46,786 bases of DNA, from the NCBI GenBank assembly GCA_024224295.1, contig JAAENN010000163.1, positions 1 through 46,786 of the forward strand. Reading direction: 5' to 3'. This DNA comes from Shimia sp. GTDB lineage: Bacteria > Pseudomonadota > Alphaproteobacteria > Rhodobacterales > Rhodobacteraceae. The first letter of the stretch is position 1, and each line of letters begins with the position of its first letter. The position numbers and the translations under genes were made by a program. A model generated the notes under the pieces. It saw only the letters and a list, made by a program, of their open reading frames with translations, was not told where the DNA came from and did no database searches. Below are positions 45,576 to 46,786 of the stretch, in pieces.

Positions 45576-46786
45576 ATGCACGCCGCCACGCTTATTACGA
45601 TCTTCTCCGCCATTCTTTTGCTCAGCCTTGTTGTCGCCCCTAAGCGGGCCACGGTAGTGGGCTTCTTTGGCGGGCAGAACGCCGAAGGGCAGGCGCCGTC
45701 GCTGTCGACCTTGGTGCTGTCTCAGGTCACCACCTGGATCTTCGCCCGCTCACTTATGAACGCGGCCATCCTTGGTTTTTACTACGGTATCGCCGGCACA
45801 TTGGCTTATGCGGCTTACTACGCGTCTTTTCTAACAGGCGGCTACATTGTGAATCGTCTGCGCGTGCAGGGCGCTGGTTCAGTGCAGGACTGGCTCACCT
45901 CTCGCTTTGGCAAGCCGGGCACCACCGCCTACAACGTGGTGATCGCATTGCGGTTATTGTCCGAAGTCTTTGCCAATTTACTGGTCGTTGGCCTGATCTT
46001 CAGCGCCGCGCTGCCGGAGGTTGCCAATGCGGGCACCCTCTCTATCCTGATCGTTGGTGTGGTTGCTCTGGCTTACTCCGCTTGGGGTGGCCTGTCCGCA
46101 GCCTTGCGCACCGACGTCGTGCAAATGCTGCTGTTCCTTGGGGTGTTTGGAATTGCTTTTGTTGCATTGGTGCTGCGCCCCGAATTCGACCTCGGTGCAG
46201 TCCTAACCGCGCCCGGCGCCTCTGGCCCACACAACGGCTGGGTCCTGCTTCTGGTTGCCGCGCTGCAGGTGTTTTCTTATCCGGTGCATGACCCGGTGAT
46301 GATGGACCGCGGCTTCCTCGCGGACCGTGACACCACTCGCAAAAGCTTCTTACACGCCTTTTGGCTATCCACGCTCTGCATCATCGCTTTTGGCTTTTTT
46401 GGTATTCAGGCTTCGTTTGAGGGCGCTGTATACGAGGGACAGTTGATAGGCACCTGGGGCAACATGTTCCCGACCTGGGTTTTCACTCTGTTGATCCTCT
46501 CTCTCCTAGTTTCCGCGCTGTCCACATTGGACTCCGCGCTCAGTTCCGCCGCGCGCCTGGTGGTCGAGGAGCTTAAGCTGGCCCCGCGCACACTGGCTGG
46601 TGGCCGCATTGCAATGCTGGTCTTTGCCCTCACAGGGGGCGCTCTGACACTCTGGGGCAACCAAACCCTGTTTGACGCCGTCGCCGTTTCTGGCACCGCC
46701 TCGATGTTCCTCACGCCCGTGCTTGTTGCCAGCTTGATCGGCGGCCGGGACGTGCCGCTGTGGTCCTATATGGTCTGCTTCTGTAC
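45576..46786 (+). CDS. sodium:solute symporter family protein, 5' part
   Basis: The frame is open from the ATG at 45576 to the window end (403 codons) with no stop, so the C-terminus is missing. The start has GGGA at a 7-nt spacing; an ATG 6 nt upstream is in frame. About ten hydrophobic helices are visible. SSS-family features include the segment SQVTTWIFARSLMNAAILGFYYG and SAWGGLSAALRTDVVQMLLFLG (about residue 167-188). HDPVMMDRGFLADRDTTRKSFLHAFW and LLVSALSTLDSALSSAARLVVEE resemble the TM8 Na+-site region. The solute is unknown. Confidence 0.85.
   Translation, partial: MHAATLITIFSAILLLSLVVAPKRATVVGFFGGQNAEGQAPSLSTLVLSQVTTWIFARSLMNAAILGFYYGIAGTLAYAAYYASFLTGGYIVNRLRVQGAGSVQDWLTSRFGKPGTTAYNVVIALRLLSEVFANLLVVGLIFSAALPEVANAGTLSILIVGVVALAYSAWGGLSAALRTDVVQMLLFLGVFGIAFVALVLRPEFDLGAVLTAPGASGPHNGWVLLLVAALQVFSYPVHDPVMMDRGFLADRDTTRKSFLHAFWLSTLCIIAFGFFGIQASFEGAVYEGQLIGTWGNMFPTWVFTLLILSLLVSALSTLDSALSSAARLVVEELKLAPRTLAGGRIAMLVFALTGGALTLWGNQTLFDAVAVSGTASMFLTPVLVASLIGGRDVPLWSYMVCFC

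Noticed and set aside
1-46786. CRISPR arrays, tRNA or rRNA genes, insertion sequences, phage genes and integrases
   Set aside because: Reading both strands showed no repeat-spacer pattern, cloverleaf, transposase or integrase motifs. The region looks like stable core chromosome.

Overview
The window looks like a chromosomal segment of an alphaproteobacterium of the Rhodobacteraceae, most likely the marine Roseobacter group. This rests on three things: the 14-gene complex I operon with interspersed accessory genes, DUF5333- and DUF5337-like proteins that I associate with this family, and the pairing of a leucine-degradation cluster with a fatty-acid-oxidation operon. No phage, insertion sequence, CRISPR array, rRNA or tRNA was recognised. 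The region is mostly core metabolism with a few lineage-specific genes.

Layout. (1) 1-4498, minus strand: a beta-oxidation operon. A MerR-type regulator comes first, then an acyl-CoA dehydrogenase with an extended C-terminus, a 70-aa small protein, a glutathione S-transferase, a thiolase, and the first 20 codons of a FadJ-like multifunctional enzyme. A promoter with a palindrome in its spacer lies upstream of the regulator. (2) 4725-7479: a second MerR paralogue, divergent from two hotdog thioesterases and a MATE exporter. (3) 7641-16315: a leucine/isovalerate (liu) cluster. It has isovaleryl-CoA dehydrogenase behind a perfect 12-bp palindrome, both methylcrotonyl-CoA carboxylase subunits, HMG-CoA lyase and methylglutaconyl-CoA hydratase. 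It is interrupted by an OmpW-type porin gene on the other strand with an FNR-like box, and it carries two extras: a 225-aa unknown membrane protein and a GST.

(4) 16716-33781: nuoA-N, respiratory complex I, in the usual order. Six accessory genes are embedded: an 88-aa exported protein (D/E gap), DUF5337 (E/F), a lipoprotein and DUF5333 (F/G), a second lipoprotein (G/H), and a carboxymuconolactone decarboxylase-like protein (I/J). Four of the six carry export signals, and each of those four has exactly two cysteines in its mature part. NuoE has a long Lys/Ala/Pro linker plus a helix-hairpin-helix-like tail, and NuoL has a His-rich loop. A strong terminator follows nuoN. (5) 33865-37080: birA, coaX and rnj (biotin ligase, type III pantothenate kinase, RNase J). 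BirA is expected to biotinylate the MccA encoded earlier in the window.

(6) 37127-42308, minus strand: a DUF2798-like membrane protein, a DEAD-box helicase, a family-2-like glycosyltransferase with an unknown partner gene, and prfC. (7) 42361-46786: a Hint-domain protein, a divergent SDR with a degenerate catalytic motif, an AlkC-like DNA glycosylase, and the 5' part of a sodium:solute symporter.

The most interesting unexplained signal is the set of envelope-targeted, two-cysteine proteins inside the complex I operon. It suggests an undescribed periplasm-facing accessory module tied to NADH dehydrogenase.
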